From Nocardioides cremeus (GTDB taxonomy: Bacteria > Actinomycetota > Actinomycetes > Propionibacteriales > Nocardioidaceae): a stretch of 64,000 bases of DNA. A program made the position numbers and the translations under genes. The notes under the pieces were generated by a model. That model did not search any database. It was not told the origin of the DNA and saw only the letters and a list, made by a program, of their open reading frames with translations. This document shows positions 1 to 7,054 of this stretch, in pieces; position 1 is the stretch's first letter; each line of letters starts with the position of its first letter. Where the stretch lies: the NCBI RefSeq assembly GCF_030518195.1, contig NZ_JAULSC010000020.1, forward strand, positions 18,380 to 82,379, in the 5' to 3' direction.

Positions 1-79
1 GCACGCCGGCGTCGCGCAGCAAGGCGACCAGCGCGTCGACGTCGAGCGTGCCGTGGCCCACGGTCAGCAGGGTGGTCAT
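1..79 (-). CDS. DUF488 family protein, N-terminal fragment (cut by window edge)
   Basis: The reverse complement gives an ATG start at 79 and 26 codons running off the left edge. The peptide opens MTTLLTVGHGTL and continues DVDALVALLRDAGV, the TIGHGT-type N-terminus of DUF488 proteins followed by the usual 'LLR..GV' helix. The family is widespread in bacteria and has no firmly established biochemical role. Only the first 5-10% of the protein is visible, so nothing can be said about its core. It is transcribed divergently from the methyltransferase that starts at 166. Confidence 0.7.
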   Translation of the reverse strand, partial: MTTLLTVGHGTLDVDALVALLRDAGV

Positions 80-153
80 GGCGCGGGGTCCCCTCCTCGG
101 CGTGGTCGTGCAGGGCGCTGTCGTCTCCCCCTACCCGCCACCTGCCCAGCACC

Positions 154-159
154 TAACCT
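154..159 (+). promoter_or_regulatory. -10 box of a probable leaderless promoter
   Basis: TAACCT lies exactly 6 nt before the ATG at 166. A TANNNT box at this distance places the transcription start at or within a base or two of the start codon, the pattern of actinobacterial leaderless mRNAs. No convincing -35 hexamer was picked out by eye. Confidence 0.5.
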
Positions 160-165
160 GAGGGC

Positions 166-945
166 ATGGCCGGCTTCGACGTGCCCGCGGACACCTACGA
201 CAGGTTCATGGGGCGCTTCTCCCAACCCCTGGCGCCCGTCTTCTGCGACGCGGTGCTGCCCGAGGGCCGGCTGCCGGCCAGCGTGCTCGACGTCGGCTGC
301 GGCCCGGGGGCGCTGCTCGACGAGCTCGTGCGCCTCCCGCCGCGCCCCCACGGCGTACGCCGCCTGGCGGCGATCGACCCCGCCCCGTCGTTCGTGGCCG
401 CGGCCGCTGCTCGCTTCCCCGACGTGGATGTGCGCGAGGGCGGGGCGGAGGAGCTGCCGTTCGACGACGCGACCTTCGAGGCGAGCCTGGCCCAGCTGGT
501 CGTGCACTTCATGGACGACCCGGCGGCGGGGGTCGCCGAGATGGTGCGGGTGACCCGCCCGGGCGGACTGGTCGCGGCCTGCGTGTGGGACCACGGCGGC
601 GGGCGCGGACCGCTCTCGCCGTTCTGGTCGGCCGTCGAGTCGATCGCCCCAGGTCAGGCGGCGGCGCCGTCGACGGGGTCGACCCGAGGTGACCTGCAGC
701 GGCTGTGGGAGGGAGCCGGCCTCGCCGATGTGCGTGAGCAGGAGATCCGGGTCCGGGTCGGCTTCGACTCCTTCGACCACTGGTGGGCGCCGTTCACCGA
801 GGCCGCGGGATCGGTCCGGGCGTTCCTCGACGGCGTCGACGACTCGACCGTCGAACGGCTGCGTTCACGGCTGGACGCCGACCTGGGCGACGGTCCGTTC
901 GAGATCGACTCAGTCGCCTGGTGCGTCAGCGGGACGAGGGACTGA
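166..945 (+). CDS. Class I SAM-dependent methyltransferase
   Basis: 259 aa. Motif I of the Rossmann-like SAM-binding fold is clear near residues 40-48 (VLDVGCGPG), followed by an acidic residue at the end of beta2 (AAIDPAPS) and a post-I segment with 'LPFDDATFE', as in UbiE/Methyltransf_11 enzymes. The C-terminal third is variable and probably carries substrate specificity. The substrate cannot be read from the sequence. The ATG is favoured because the upstream TAACCT box suggests a leaderless mRNA and the N-terminus 'DVPADTYDRFMGRFS' resembles family starts. It is a single-gene unit converging on the STAS gene behind it. Confidence 0.8.
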   Translation: MAGFDVPADTYDRFMGRFSQPLAPVFCDAVLPEGRLPASVLDVGCGPGALLDELVRLPPRPHGVRRLAAIDPAPSFVAAAAARFPDVDVREGGAEELPFDDATFEASLAQLVVHFMDDPAAGVAEMVRVTRPGGLVAACVWDHGGGRGPLSPFWSAVESIAPGQAAAPSTGSTRGDLQRLWEGAGLADVREQEIRVRVGFDSFDHWWAPFTEAAGSVRAFLDGVDDSTVERLRSRLDADLGDGPFEIDSVAWCVSGTRD

Positions 946-951
946 GCCGGT

Positions 952-1311
952 TCAGACCGGGGCGCCGCCGGCGAGCGGCGCGGCCGCGAAGCCGCGGAGC
1001 AGGTCGTGGGTGCCGGTCAGGCGCATCAGGCGCAGGGCGGCGGGGCTGGCGTCGTCGACGACGCAGGCGAAGCCTGCGCTCAGTGCGTGCTGGCGGCACC
1101 ACATGACGGCGCCGAGGCCGGCGGCGTCCATGAAGGTCACGCCACCGAGGTCGAGCTGGACGCCCGGCCGGGCCAGGTCGGAGCCGTCGATCGTGGCCGC
1201 GAAGCCGCTGCGCAGGCGGTGCACGGCGGCGACGTCGAGGTCGCCGGTCACGGTGTGGCGGGTGTGCTGCGGCCGCGGCGCGGCGGTGGATAGAACGGTG
1301 TCGTTGCCCAT
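952..1311 (-). CDS. STAS-domain protein (anti-anti-sigma-like), lacks phospho-Ser
   Basis: 119 aa, from the ATG whose N-terminus reads MGNDTVLST. A single STAS domain fills the protein (residues about 15-110). STAS proteins of the SpoIIAA/RsbV type bind anti-sigma kinases and are switched by serine phosphorylation in the sequence D-S-S-G. Here the same place reads F-M-D-A-A-G-L, so the phospho-acceptor is missing. The C-terminal half (MWCRQ, LSAG, RLTGTHDLL) is nearly the same as in the STAS protein at 6517-6861, so the two are recent paralogues. No kinase or sigma factor gene is adjacent. Confidence 0.8.
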   Translation of the reverse strand: MGNDTVLSTAAPRPQHTRHTVTGDLDVAAVHRLRSGFAATIDGSDLARPGVQLDLGGVTFMDAAGLGAVMWCRQHALSAGFACVVDDASPAALRLMRLTGTHDLLRGFAAAPLAGGAPV

Positions 1312-1632
1312 GGCGGGCCCCCAAGCTGGTGGTGCAGCACCGAGTCTCGATGCCTGTTCACTTCTTCGACTGTAGGCGCAGACCCCTGACACGGCCAGGC
1401 CGCTCTCCACAAACGCCCGTAGGGGTGGTCTGTGGGGTGCGCCCGCCCCGATGGTCAAAGCCTCCGCCGCCCTGACGTTCCTCACCGTGACACGCCGCGG
1501 TGGCGTGCGAGACGTCAGGACCGTGCCCGGTCGTGGCGCTGGTCGTCCACAGGCAGCCGCGGCTCGGCGGTCGCCGTGTCGGTGGGGCCTGCTGGCATCG
1601 ACTCACGACGAGACGACGACCAGGAGACAGCC
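1312..1632. other. 321-bp divergent intergenic region
   Basis: No credible gene lies between the STAS gene (leftward) and the DUF4265-like gene (rightward). Open frames here are short and show no recognisable protein. The only structured element seen is the hairpin repeat at 1471-1519. GGAGAC just before the ATG at 1633 is the ribosome binding site of the next gene. Promoters for both genes are expected here but were not identified with confidence. Confidence 0.5.
1471..1519. repeat. Dispersed two-level hairpin repeat, copy 1
   Basis: CCTGACG at the left pairs with CGTCAGG at the right, enclosing CTCACCGTGACACGCCG and a partly complementary CGGTGGCGTG. The same sequence and folding pattern recur at 2716-2768. 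The spacing and inner stems match while the loop bases differ, which suggests a dispersed REP-like element rather than chance. Copy 1 sits in a divergent intergenic region. Confidence 0.65.
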
Positions 1633-2196
1633 ATGACGAGTGCCCACGACAACGTGAAGGTGCGGTTGCGCTACAGGGAGGACGAGGAGCAGCAGGGGCC
1701 CTGCGGAGAGACGATGTGGGCCGAGCCGGTCGACGCGAGGGACACAGGGGGCACCTATCGCCTGGCGAACAACGCGTTCTTCGCCCCACTTGTCGTCGGC
1801 GACCTGGTGGAGGCACACCTCGACGTGACCGGCTTCCTGCAGGTCGTGGACGTCGTCGAGCCGGCCGACTCCATCCTCACCCTCGTGGCCTTCGACCCGT
1901 CCCAGGCAGACGGGGTATGCGCCATCGCAGACGGTTGGCGACAGCAGGGCGCGCAGTGGTCGGAGGGCTCAGGTGCGTTCTTGTGCACCAGCTGGCCGGG
2001 ACTGTCCACGTGTGACGTCCTGACCGTCGTCACCCCGGCCGTGGTCGACGGTCACGTCGAGCTGCTCGAGCTGCTGACGACTCCGGAGCGGGAGGACTGG
2101 GCCAGGCACGTCCTGGACCTCCGACTGGACCTCCGGACGTCGCACCGCGCCCCGCGGCGGTTGAGGTCGGTCCGGGAGGAGCGGCCGCGCGGGTAG
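1633..2196 (+). CDS. DUF4265-like protein
   Basis: 187 aa. Residues about 10-120 carry the pattern seen in DUF4265 proteins: an opening beta-strand (VKVRLRYREDE), an 'E.MWAEPV' strand, 'GTYRLANNAFFAPLVVGDLVEA' split over two strands, then a strand with 'VVDVVEPADSILTLV'. The C-terminus (about 165-187) is strongly basic and probably disordered. Family function is not established; some members sit in polymorphic-toxin immunity settings, but no toxin gene is next to this one. Start chosen at ATG 1633 because GGAGAC is correctly spaced; longer in-frame extensions lack coding character. Confidence 0.6.
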   Translation: MTSAHDNVKVRLRYREDEEQQGPCGETMWAEPVDARDTGGTYRLANNAFFAPLVVGDLVEAHLDVTGFLQVVDVVEPADSILTLVAFDPSQADGVCAIADGWRQQGAQWSEGSGAFLCTSWPGLSTCDVLTVVTPAVVDGHVELLELLTTPEREDWARHVLDLRLDLRTSHRAPRRLRSVREERPRG

Positions 2197-2205
2197 CGTG
2201 CCCGC

Positions 2206-2706
2206 GTGCAGGTGCTCCCCGACCTCGTCCCCGACGAGCCGCTCGTGGTCTTCTGCGGCCTCGCGGAAGCGGAGAGCACCAAGCACCGCGACCACTACTA
2301 CGAGACGCCGGGCAACAGCTTCTGGGAGTCGCTGCACCTCTCCGGGCTCTCCCCGCGCCGGCTGCAGCCGCACGAGGACCACCTCGTGCCCGACCTCGGC
2401 CTGGGCCTGACCGACCTGGTCGGTCACTGGGACCCGCGCTGGGTCGAGATCGACGACCTGGTCGCCAAGTGCGAGCGCTGGCAGCCGGAGTGGCTGGCCT
2501 TCACCAGCAAGGCCGTCGCCCACGAGGCGTCCCGTGCGATGGGGCGGCGCGGGCGGCCGGGCCTCGGCGTCCAGGACTGGTACGTCGGCACGGCGCAGGT
2601 CTACGTGCTGCCGGGGGTCTCCGGGGCCAACCAGCGCCACGACTACGACGGGCGCCCCAACCGGCTCTCCTGGTGGCGCGACCTGGCGATGATCTGCGGC
2701 GCCTGA
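2206..2706 (+). CDS. Mug/TDG-like mismatch-specific DNA glycosylase
   Basis: 166 aa, GTG start. It matches the uracil-DNA-glycosylase superfamily, Mug branch: a first strand ending in 'LVVFCGLA', then 'HYYETPGNSFWESLHLSGL' (Mug members read '..YY..PGN.FW..L..SGL'), then 'GLGLTDLV', and a late strand 'VYVLPGVSGANQRH', equivalent to the 'LPSPS' loop that penetrates the DNA. Such enzymes excise uracil or ethenocytosine from mismatches. The loop after FCG (LAEAEST) departs from the usual catalytic loop, so activity or specificity may differ. It converges with the cysteine hydrolase gene; the second hairpin repeat lies between them. Confidence 0.72.
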   Translation: MQVLPDLVPDEPLVVFCGLAEAESTKHRDHYYETPGNSFWESLHLSGLSPRRLQPHEDHLVPDLGLGLTDLVGHWDPRWVEIDDLVAKCERWQPEWLAFTSKAVAHEASRAMGRRGRPGLGVQDWYVGTAQVYVLPGVSGANQRHDYDGRPNRLSWWRDLAMICGA

Positions 2707-2715
2707 GCCACGGCC

Positions 2716-2768
2716 GTCCTGACGACCCTCACCGCGACACGCCGCAACGGCGTGAGGCTCGTCAGGAC
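2716..2768. repeat. Dispersed two-level hairpin repeat, copy 2 (possible bidirectional terminator)
   Basis: The outer stem is GTCCTGACGA paired with TCGTCAGGAC (10 bp, perfect). Inside, CCTCAC pairs with GTGAGG and ACGCCG with CGGCGT around a 3-nt loop. Copy 1 is at 1471-1519. This copy lies exactly between two convergent genes and overlaps the last codons of the leftward one, so a bidirectional terminator role is plausible here. There is no T-tract. Confidence 0.65.
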
Positions 2769-3364
2769 GACGGCTGGTCGAGCGTCTCGAGCACCTCGGC
2801 CGTCGACACCACGGTGGCGAACTCGCCGTGCAGGTTGGTGGCGGTGGCGCGCGCCAGCTCGGCCGCGGTCAGGGTCGTGCCGTCGGGGCCGGTGCGGTCG
2901 AAGGTGTGGGTCGCGTCGAGCACGAAGGTGACGGCGTACCCGAGGTTGCCGCCGACGCGGGCGGTGGTCTCGCAGCAGTGGTTGGTGGTGATCCCGCAGA
3001 CCACGACCTCGCCGATGCCCTCGCCGCGCAGCCAGGCGTCGAGGTCGGGCGAGCCGTGGAAGGAGGAGTTGACCTGCTTGGTGACCAGCAGCGTCGGCTC
3101 GAAGCCCTCGAGGTACTCCTTGAGCGCGTGACCGGGCTGGCCCGGGAAGAGCGGGCTCTCGAGGCTCAGCGACGAGTGCTGCACGTAGACCAGCGGCCGC
3201 CCGGTGGCCGCGAACGCCTCGAGCAGGGCCGCGATGTTGTCGTCGCAGGCGGGGTTGTCGCGCGGGCCCCACCACGGCTCGTCGAAGCCCTCCTGCACGT
3301 CGACGACGACGAGGGCGGCGTCGGGTCCGATCACGAGAGGGGCGCCGGTGCGCTGGCGGGTCAC
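2762..3364 (-). CDS. Isochorismatase-like cysteine hydrolase
   Basis: 200 aa. All three catalytic positions of the isochorismatase-like hydrolase superfamily are visible: Asp in 'ALVVVDVQEGF' (near residue 22), Lys in 'TKQVNSSF' and Cys in 'GITTNHCCETTAR', where the cis-peptide ITTN also belongs. Family members hydrolyse isochorismate, nicotinamide, N-carbamoyl compounds or ureido groups; the substrate cannot be told here. No NAD-salvage or siderophore genes surround it. Cytoplasmic, with no signal peptide. Confidence 0.85.
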   Translation of the reverse strand: MTRQRTGAPLVIGPDAALVVVDVQEGFDEPWWGPRDNPACDDNIAALLEAFAATGRPLVYVQHSSLSLESPLFPGQPGHALKEYLEGFEPTLLVTKQVNSSFHGSPDLDAWLRGEGIGEVVVCGITTNHCCETTARVGGNLGYAVTFVLDATHTFDRTGPDGTTLTAAELARATATNLHGEFATVVSTAEVLETLDQPSS

Positions 3365-3449
3365 GAGGCGGACGCTAGCGCCGCAGAGCCCGGGGACGCG
3401 TCACCCCCGGGTGTTTACCCCCGCACCGAGCCCGGGCAGGGTGATCGGC

Positions 3450-4925
3450 ATGGCTGATGCTCCGCACGGACTCGTCTTCCCCGCCGACCCCGACCCCGCC
3501 GCCGACGGCACGCCCCGGCGCAGCACCACCGCCACCGGGCGCGGCGTGGTCGCCGACGCCCTGCGCCCGGTCGACGAGGTCGGCGCCCGGGCCGTCGAGC
3601 GCGAGACGGCCTGGCGCACCCAGTACCTGACCTGGTTCCGCCGCCTCGTCGAGGCCGGCCTGGCCACCCCCGACGACGCCGTCGCGGTCGCCCGCGCCGG
3701 CCTCGACTCGCTGCACGCGCGGATGCGCGTCGTCACCGACGAGGGCGACGTGCCGCTCACCGAGTGGCCGCGCCCCACCAGCGAGGGCAGCACCGGCAGC
3801 GGCTTCGGCCAGGTCGAGATGCACGGCGCCGGCGAGCGGGTCGAGGAGCTCGTGCTGCCCTACCGGGGCGATCGGCTGCGCGGCGACGACGTACGCCGCC
3901 AGGTCGAGCGGTGGGTCGAGGCCGGGGTGGTCGAGCCGACGCTCGCCGAGGCGGTCGACGCCGTCGTGGCCCACCCCGAGTGGCTGCGCCTGGAGGACCA
4001 CACCGTGGCCGTCGTCGGCGCCGGCTCGGAGATGGGGCCCCTGCAGGCCCTGACCCGCTGGGGCGCCCGCGTCGCGGCCATCGACCTGCCCCGCGAGGAC
4101 GTGTGGGAGCGGGTCAGCGACACCGCCGTCGCCGGCGCCGGCACCGTGGTGGCCCCCGCCGTCGACGGCCGGCCCGGCGCCGACCTGCTCGCCGACGTGC
4201 CGGCGCTGGCCGACTGGCTCGCCGCTCAGCCCGGCACCCTCGTGGTCGGCAACTACGTCTACGCCGACGGCGCCACCAACGTGCGGGTCTCCACCGCCGT
4301 CGACGAGCTCAGCCGCCGCCTCCTCGAGGCCCGCGACGACACCGCCCTGGCGTTCCTGGCCACCCCCACCGACGTCTTCGCGGTGCCCGGCGAGGCCGTC
4401 GAGCAGGCCCTGGCCGGGTACGCCGGCCGCGGCCGGGTCAGCAAGGGCCTGGGCCGCCCGCTGCGCACCCTCTCCGGGGGCCGCCTGCTGCAGCGCCCGT
4501 ACGCCGGCCCCGCCCACCCCGGCCTCAACGACTCGCTGGTGCCCCAGCAGGGCCCCAACTACGCGCTGGCCAAGCGGCTGCAGCGCTGGCGCGCCACCAC
4601 GGCGCGCTACGACGGCCGCCTGGTCTCGATGAACGTCGCGCCCCCGACCCGCACCCGCTCGGTGGTCAAGAACCGCGCCCTGGCCGCGGCGTACGCCGGG
4701 GCGCACCGCTTCGGCGTCGAGGTCTTCGACCCCTCCACCTCCAACGTGCTGATGGCCGCCATGCTCGTGCACGACCTGCACACCGGCGGCGGCCCGCGCC
4801 ACGAGCACCCCTGGCAGGACGAGGCGTACGCCGCAGCCCACGGCGGGCTGTGGCGCACGGCGTACTCGCCGCGCAGCGCCCTGGGCCTGGCCGCCCTCTT
4901 GGGCGTGGGTGCCGCCCGGGGCTGA
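3450..4925 (+). CDS. Conserved hypothetical protein with Rossmann-like dinucleotide fold
   Basis: 491 aa, ATG start in 'GGCATGGCTGAT'. I recognise conserved blocks but no named function. A helical region (residues about 35-180) is followed by 'TVAVVGAGSEMGPL' near 186, a glycine-rich nucleotide-binding turn, with 'VAAIDLPR' as the next strand. Later blocks are 'VVGNYVYADGATNVRVS', 'FLATPTDVFAVP', 'QGPNYALAKRLQRWRA' and 'PPTRTRSVVKNRALAAAYAGAH'. The fold suggests an NAD(P)- or nucleotide-dependent enzyme; a short-chain or saccharopine-dehydrogenase-like role is a guess. No signal peptide, no membrane segments, and no operon partner. Confidence 0.6.
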   Translation: MADAPHGLVFPADPDPAADGTPRRSTTATGRGVVADALRPVDEVGARAVERETAWRTQYLTWFRRLVEAGLATPDDAVAVARAGLDSLHARMRVVTDEGDVPLTEWPRPTSEGSTGSGFGQVEMHGAGERVEELVLPYRGDRLRGDDVRRQVERWVEAGVVEPTLAEAVDAVVAHPEWLRLEDHTVAVVGAGSEMGPLQALTRWGARVAAIDLPREDVWERVSDTAVAGAGTVVAPAVDGRPGADLLADVPALADWLAAQPGTLVVGNYVYADGATNVRVSTAVDELSRRLLEARDDTALAFLATPTDVFAVPGEAVEQALAGYAGRGRVSKGLGRPLRTLSGGRLLQRPYAGPAHPGLNDSLVPQQGPNYALAKRLQRWRATTARYDGRLVSMNVAPPTRTRSVVKNRALAAAYAGAHRFGVEVFDPSTSNVLMAAMLVHDLHTGGGPRHEHPWQDEAYAAAHGGLWRTAYSPRSALGLAALLGVGAARG

Positions 4926-5048
4926 GCCGCCGCCCGAGCTGAGTCGCCCGGCCCGGCGCCGGCCCGGCTCCTGGCGCGTCCGGCTGACGGCGGCGCCGCG
5001 GGCTGCTTCACTGTGGCGGCCACCACATCGTCGTAGGGGAGAAGAGTC

Positions 5049-5936
5049 GTGGGCGACTCCGCACTGATCAGCGTCGGCCTGCCGGTCGCGCTGGCCATCA
5101 TCATGTTCGGCCTGGGCCTGTCGCTGCAGGTCGACGACTTCCGCCGGGTCGCGCGCAGCCCGCGCGCGGTCGTGGTCGCGCTGACGCTGCAGGTGCTCGT
5201 GCTGCCGGTGATCGCCTTCGGGCTGGTCCTCGGCTTCGGCCTCGACCCGCTGCTGGCGGTCGGGGTGATGCTGCTGGCCGCCTCGCCGGGCGGCACCACC
5301 GCCAACCTCTTCAGCCACCTCTTCCACGGCGACGTGGCGCTCAACGTGACGCTGACCGCCATCAACTCGGTGCTCGCCGCGTTCACCATCCCGCTGATCA
5401 CCAACCTGGCCATCGGCTACTTCGACGCCGACGGCGAGCTGGGCCTGCAGGTCGGCAAGGTGCTGCAGGTGATCGCGATCGTGCTGGTGCCGGTCGTGCT
5501 CGGCATGCTGGTGCGCAGCCGCCGCCCGGCGCTCGCGGCCCGCTCCGACAAGCCGGTGCGGGTCTTCTCGATCGTGGTGCTGGTCGTGGTCGCGGTCGGC
5601 GCGCTGCTGGGGGAGCGCGAGAACCTCGCCGACTACGTGCGCCAGGTCGGCCTGGTCACCGCGATCTTCTGCGCCGCCAGCCTCTCCCTCGGCTACGCCG
5701 GCGCGCGGCTGCTGCGCCTCGACCGGGCCCAGGCCGTGGCCAGCTCGATGGAGGTCGGCATCCACAACACCACCGTCGCACTGACCATCGCGCTGAGCGT
5801 GCTCGGCAGCACCGAGGTCGCGATCCCCAGCGCCGTCTACTCGATCATCATGTACGTCTTCGCCACCGGCTTCGGCTTCCTGGTCACCCGCGGCGCACGC
5901 AGCCCCCGCGGCCGGGAGCCGGCCCACGCGGGCTGA
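5049..5936 (+). CDS. Bile acid:sodium symporter (BASS) family transporter
   Basis: 295 aa, GTG start behind GGGGAGA. Eight to nine hydrophobic segments span the protein, starting 'ISVGLPVALAIIMFGLGLSL'. The family signature is clear: 'ASPGGTTANLFSHLFHGDVALNVTLTAINS' (split here into its two halves, near residues 78-108) and the second-repeat motif 'SMEVGIHNTTVALTIALS'. BASS proteins move organic anions with sodium; bacterial members have varied or unknown substrates such as pantoate and 2-keto acids. The C-terminus is short and basic, as expected for a cytoplasmic tail. No partner gene is adjacent. Confidence 0.88.
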   Translation: MGDSALISVGLPVALAIIMFGLGLSLQVDDFRRVARSPRAVVVALTLQVLVLPVIAFGLVLGFGLDPLLAVGVMLLAASPGGTTANLFSHLFHGDVALNVTLTAINSVLAAFTIPLITNLAIGYFDADGELGLQVGKVLQVIAIVLVPVVLGMLVRSRRPALAARSDKPVRVFSIVVLVVVAVGALLGERENLADYVRQVGLVTAIFCAASLSLGYAGARLLRLDRAQAVASSMEVGIHNTTVALTIALSVLGSTEVAIPSAVYSIIMYVFATGFGFLVTRGARSPRGREPAHAG

Positions 5937-5964
5937 GCGGTCCGGGCGGGCGGCGTACGCCGGC

Positions 5965-6333
5965 TCAGGCGGGGGAGACCAGTCCCGGCCTGCTGGGCAC
6001 GTCGAGCCAGGCCAGCTGCTCGGAGCGCTCGGCCAGCTCGACGATGCGCTGCACCGCGGGGCTGGAGCGACGCACCCGGCACACCAGGTCGTACTCCTCG
6101 ACCAGCTCCTGCACCTCGAGCAGGGCCTCGAGCCCCGCGCTGTCCATGAACGTCACTCCCGAGAGGTCCACCACGAACACGCTGCCGGCAGGTAGCGCGA
6201 GGTCGTCGAGCTGCGCTCGGCAGTCGTCGACGAGCTGGCCGGCGACCGCGATGTCGACCTCGCCGTGGCAGGACAGCCCGGTCGACAGGTGGGCCACCAA
6301 CGTGCCGGTGTGTGTCGTGGTCATCGTGCTCAT
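5965..6333 (-). CDS. STAS-domain protein (anti-anti-sigma-like), phospho-Ser replaced
   Basis: 122 aa, ATG start behind GGGAGATG. STAS domain over residues about 12-105 with the core strand-helix 'VFVVDLSGVTFMDSAGLEALL'. In SpoIIAA-type proteins the phospho-acceptor is the second residue after D (D-S-S-G); here the order is D-S-A-G, so the usual acceptor is Ala with Ser one place earlier. It is more divergent than the other two STAS proteins in this region. A 20-bp palindrome (6354-6373) lies 21-40 bp upstream and may control it. Confidence 0.82.
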   Translation of the reverse strand: MSTMTTTHTGTLVAHLSTGLSCHGEVDIAVAGQLVDDCRAQLDDLALPAGSVFVVDLSGVTFMDSAGLEALLEVQELVEEYDLVCRVRRSSPAVQRIVELAERSEQLAWLDVPSRPGLVSPA

Positions 6334-6353
6334 GCGTCATCTCCCGGTGCTGC

Positions 6354-6373
6354 GTCGTTGACCAGTCAACGAC
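6354..6373. promoter_or_regulatory. Perfect 9-bp-arm palindrome upstream of STAS gene
   Basis: GTCGTTGAC and GTCAACGAC flank a 2-bp centre. The site starts 21 bp upstream of the STAS start codon at 6333, where a regulator could block or overlap the promoter. The arm contains TTGAC on both strands, so it could also be part of a -35 region. No matching site was seen elsewhere in the window. Confidence 0.4.
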
Positions 6374-6516
6374 TGCAGGGACCGTCGGGTCAGCAGCGTC
6401 CGACGATCCTTTGCCCGGCACGGGCGAATACCACCCCGACGGGCCATCACCGACCCACGACCGGGCCAGGAGCCGGTGCCGGACGGGCTACGTCGCAGCC
6501 GTCGACGCCCGACCGA

Positions 6517-6861
6517 TCAGGCGGGTCGGCCCACCGTGGCCGGCGACCGGCCGGTGAGCAGGTCGTGCGTGCCGGTCAGGCGCAGCAGCCGCTCGACGGC
6601 GGGGCTCGCGGCCACCACCTGGCAGTTGGCGCCGGCCGACAGGACCCGCTGGCGGCACCACATCAGCGTGCCGAGCCCGCTGGCGTCGACGAAGTCGACC
6701 TCCGCCAGGTCGAGGTCGAGGCGCTGGGTGGCCGCCGGCAGCGCCCGCGCGAGCGCGCCGTGCAGCTGTGGCGCGGAGCCGAGGTCGAGCTCGCCCCCCA
6801 CCAGCAGGCGGACGTGACCGGGTGCCACCGAGGTGGACCGGACATCGAGGTCGGTGGGCAC
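6517..6861 (-). CDS. STAS-domain protein (anti-anti-sigma-like), phospho-Ser retained
   Basis: 114 aa. The GTG at 6861 is chosen because GGAGGGAA precedes it at correct spacing; an upstream extension has no STAS-like content. The core reads 'LDLAEVDFVDASGLGTLMWCRQ', with D-A-S-G keeping the serine that kinases of the RsbW/SpoIIAB type phosphorylate. From 'MWCRQ' to 'LLRLTGTHDLLTG' it is close to the STAS protein at 952-1311. The likely role is partner-switching control of an alternative sigma factor or a stress output; no kinase, phosphatase or sigma gene lies nearby. Confidence 0.82.
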   Translation of the reverse strand: MPTDLDVRSTSVAPGHVRLLVGGELDLGSAPQLHGALARALPAATQRLDLDLAEVDFVDASGLGTLMWCRQRVLSAGANCQVVAASPAVERLLRLTGTHDLLTGRSPATVGRPA

Positions 6862-7054
6862 AGCGTTCCCTCCCCGGACGGCTGCGGGCAGCGTCGGGGC
6901 CCCGGCGCTGCGACCACTCAACGCGGGTGCGGGCCGAAGGTCCCGCTCCCGGGCCGACAACCGTCCGAAGATGACCCGTCCGGGCGCCGGCATGGCCCGT
7001 TCGGACTACCCCGGGGGGTGTGTGTCCGGGGCAGCCGGGCAGTCAGTCGGGCAG

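Noticed and set aside
3375..5927. An 850-codon minus-strand open frame across the Rossmann-like and BASS genes
   Set aside because: Composition is the antisense shadow of two plus-strand genes; it has no domains and spans their intergenic gap.
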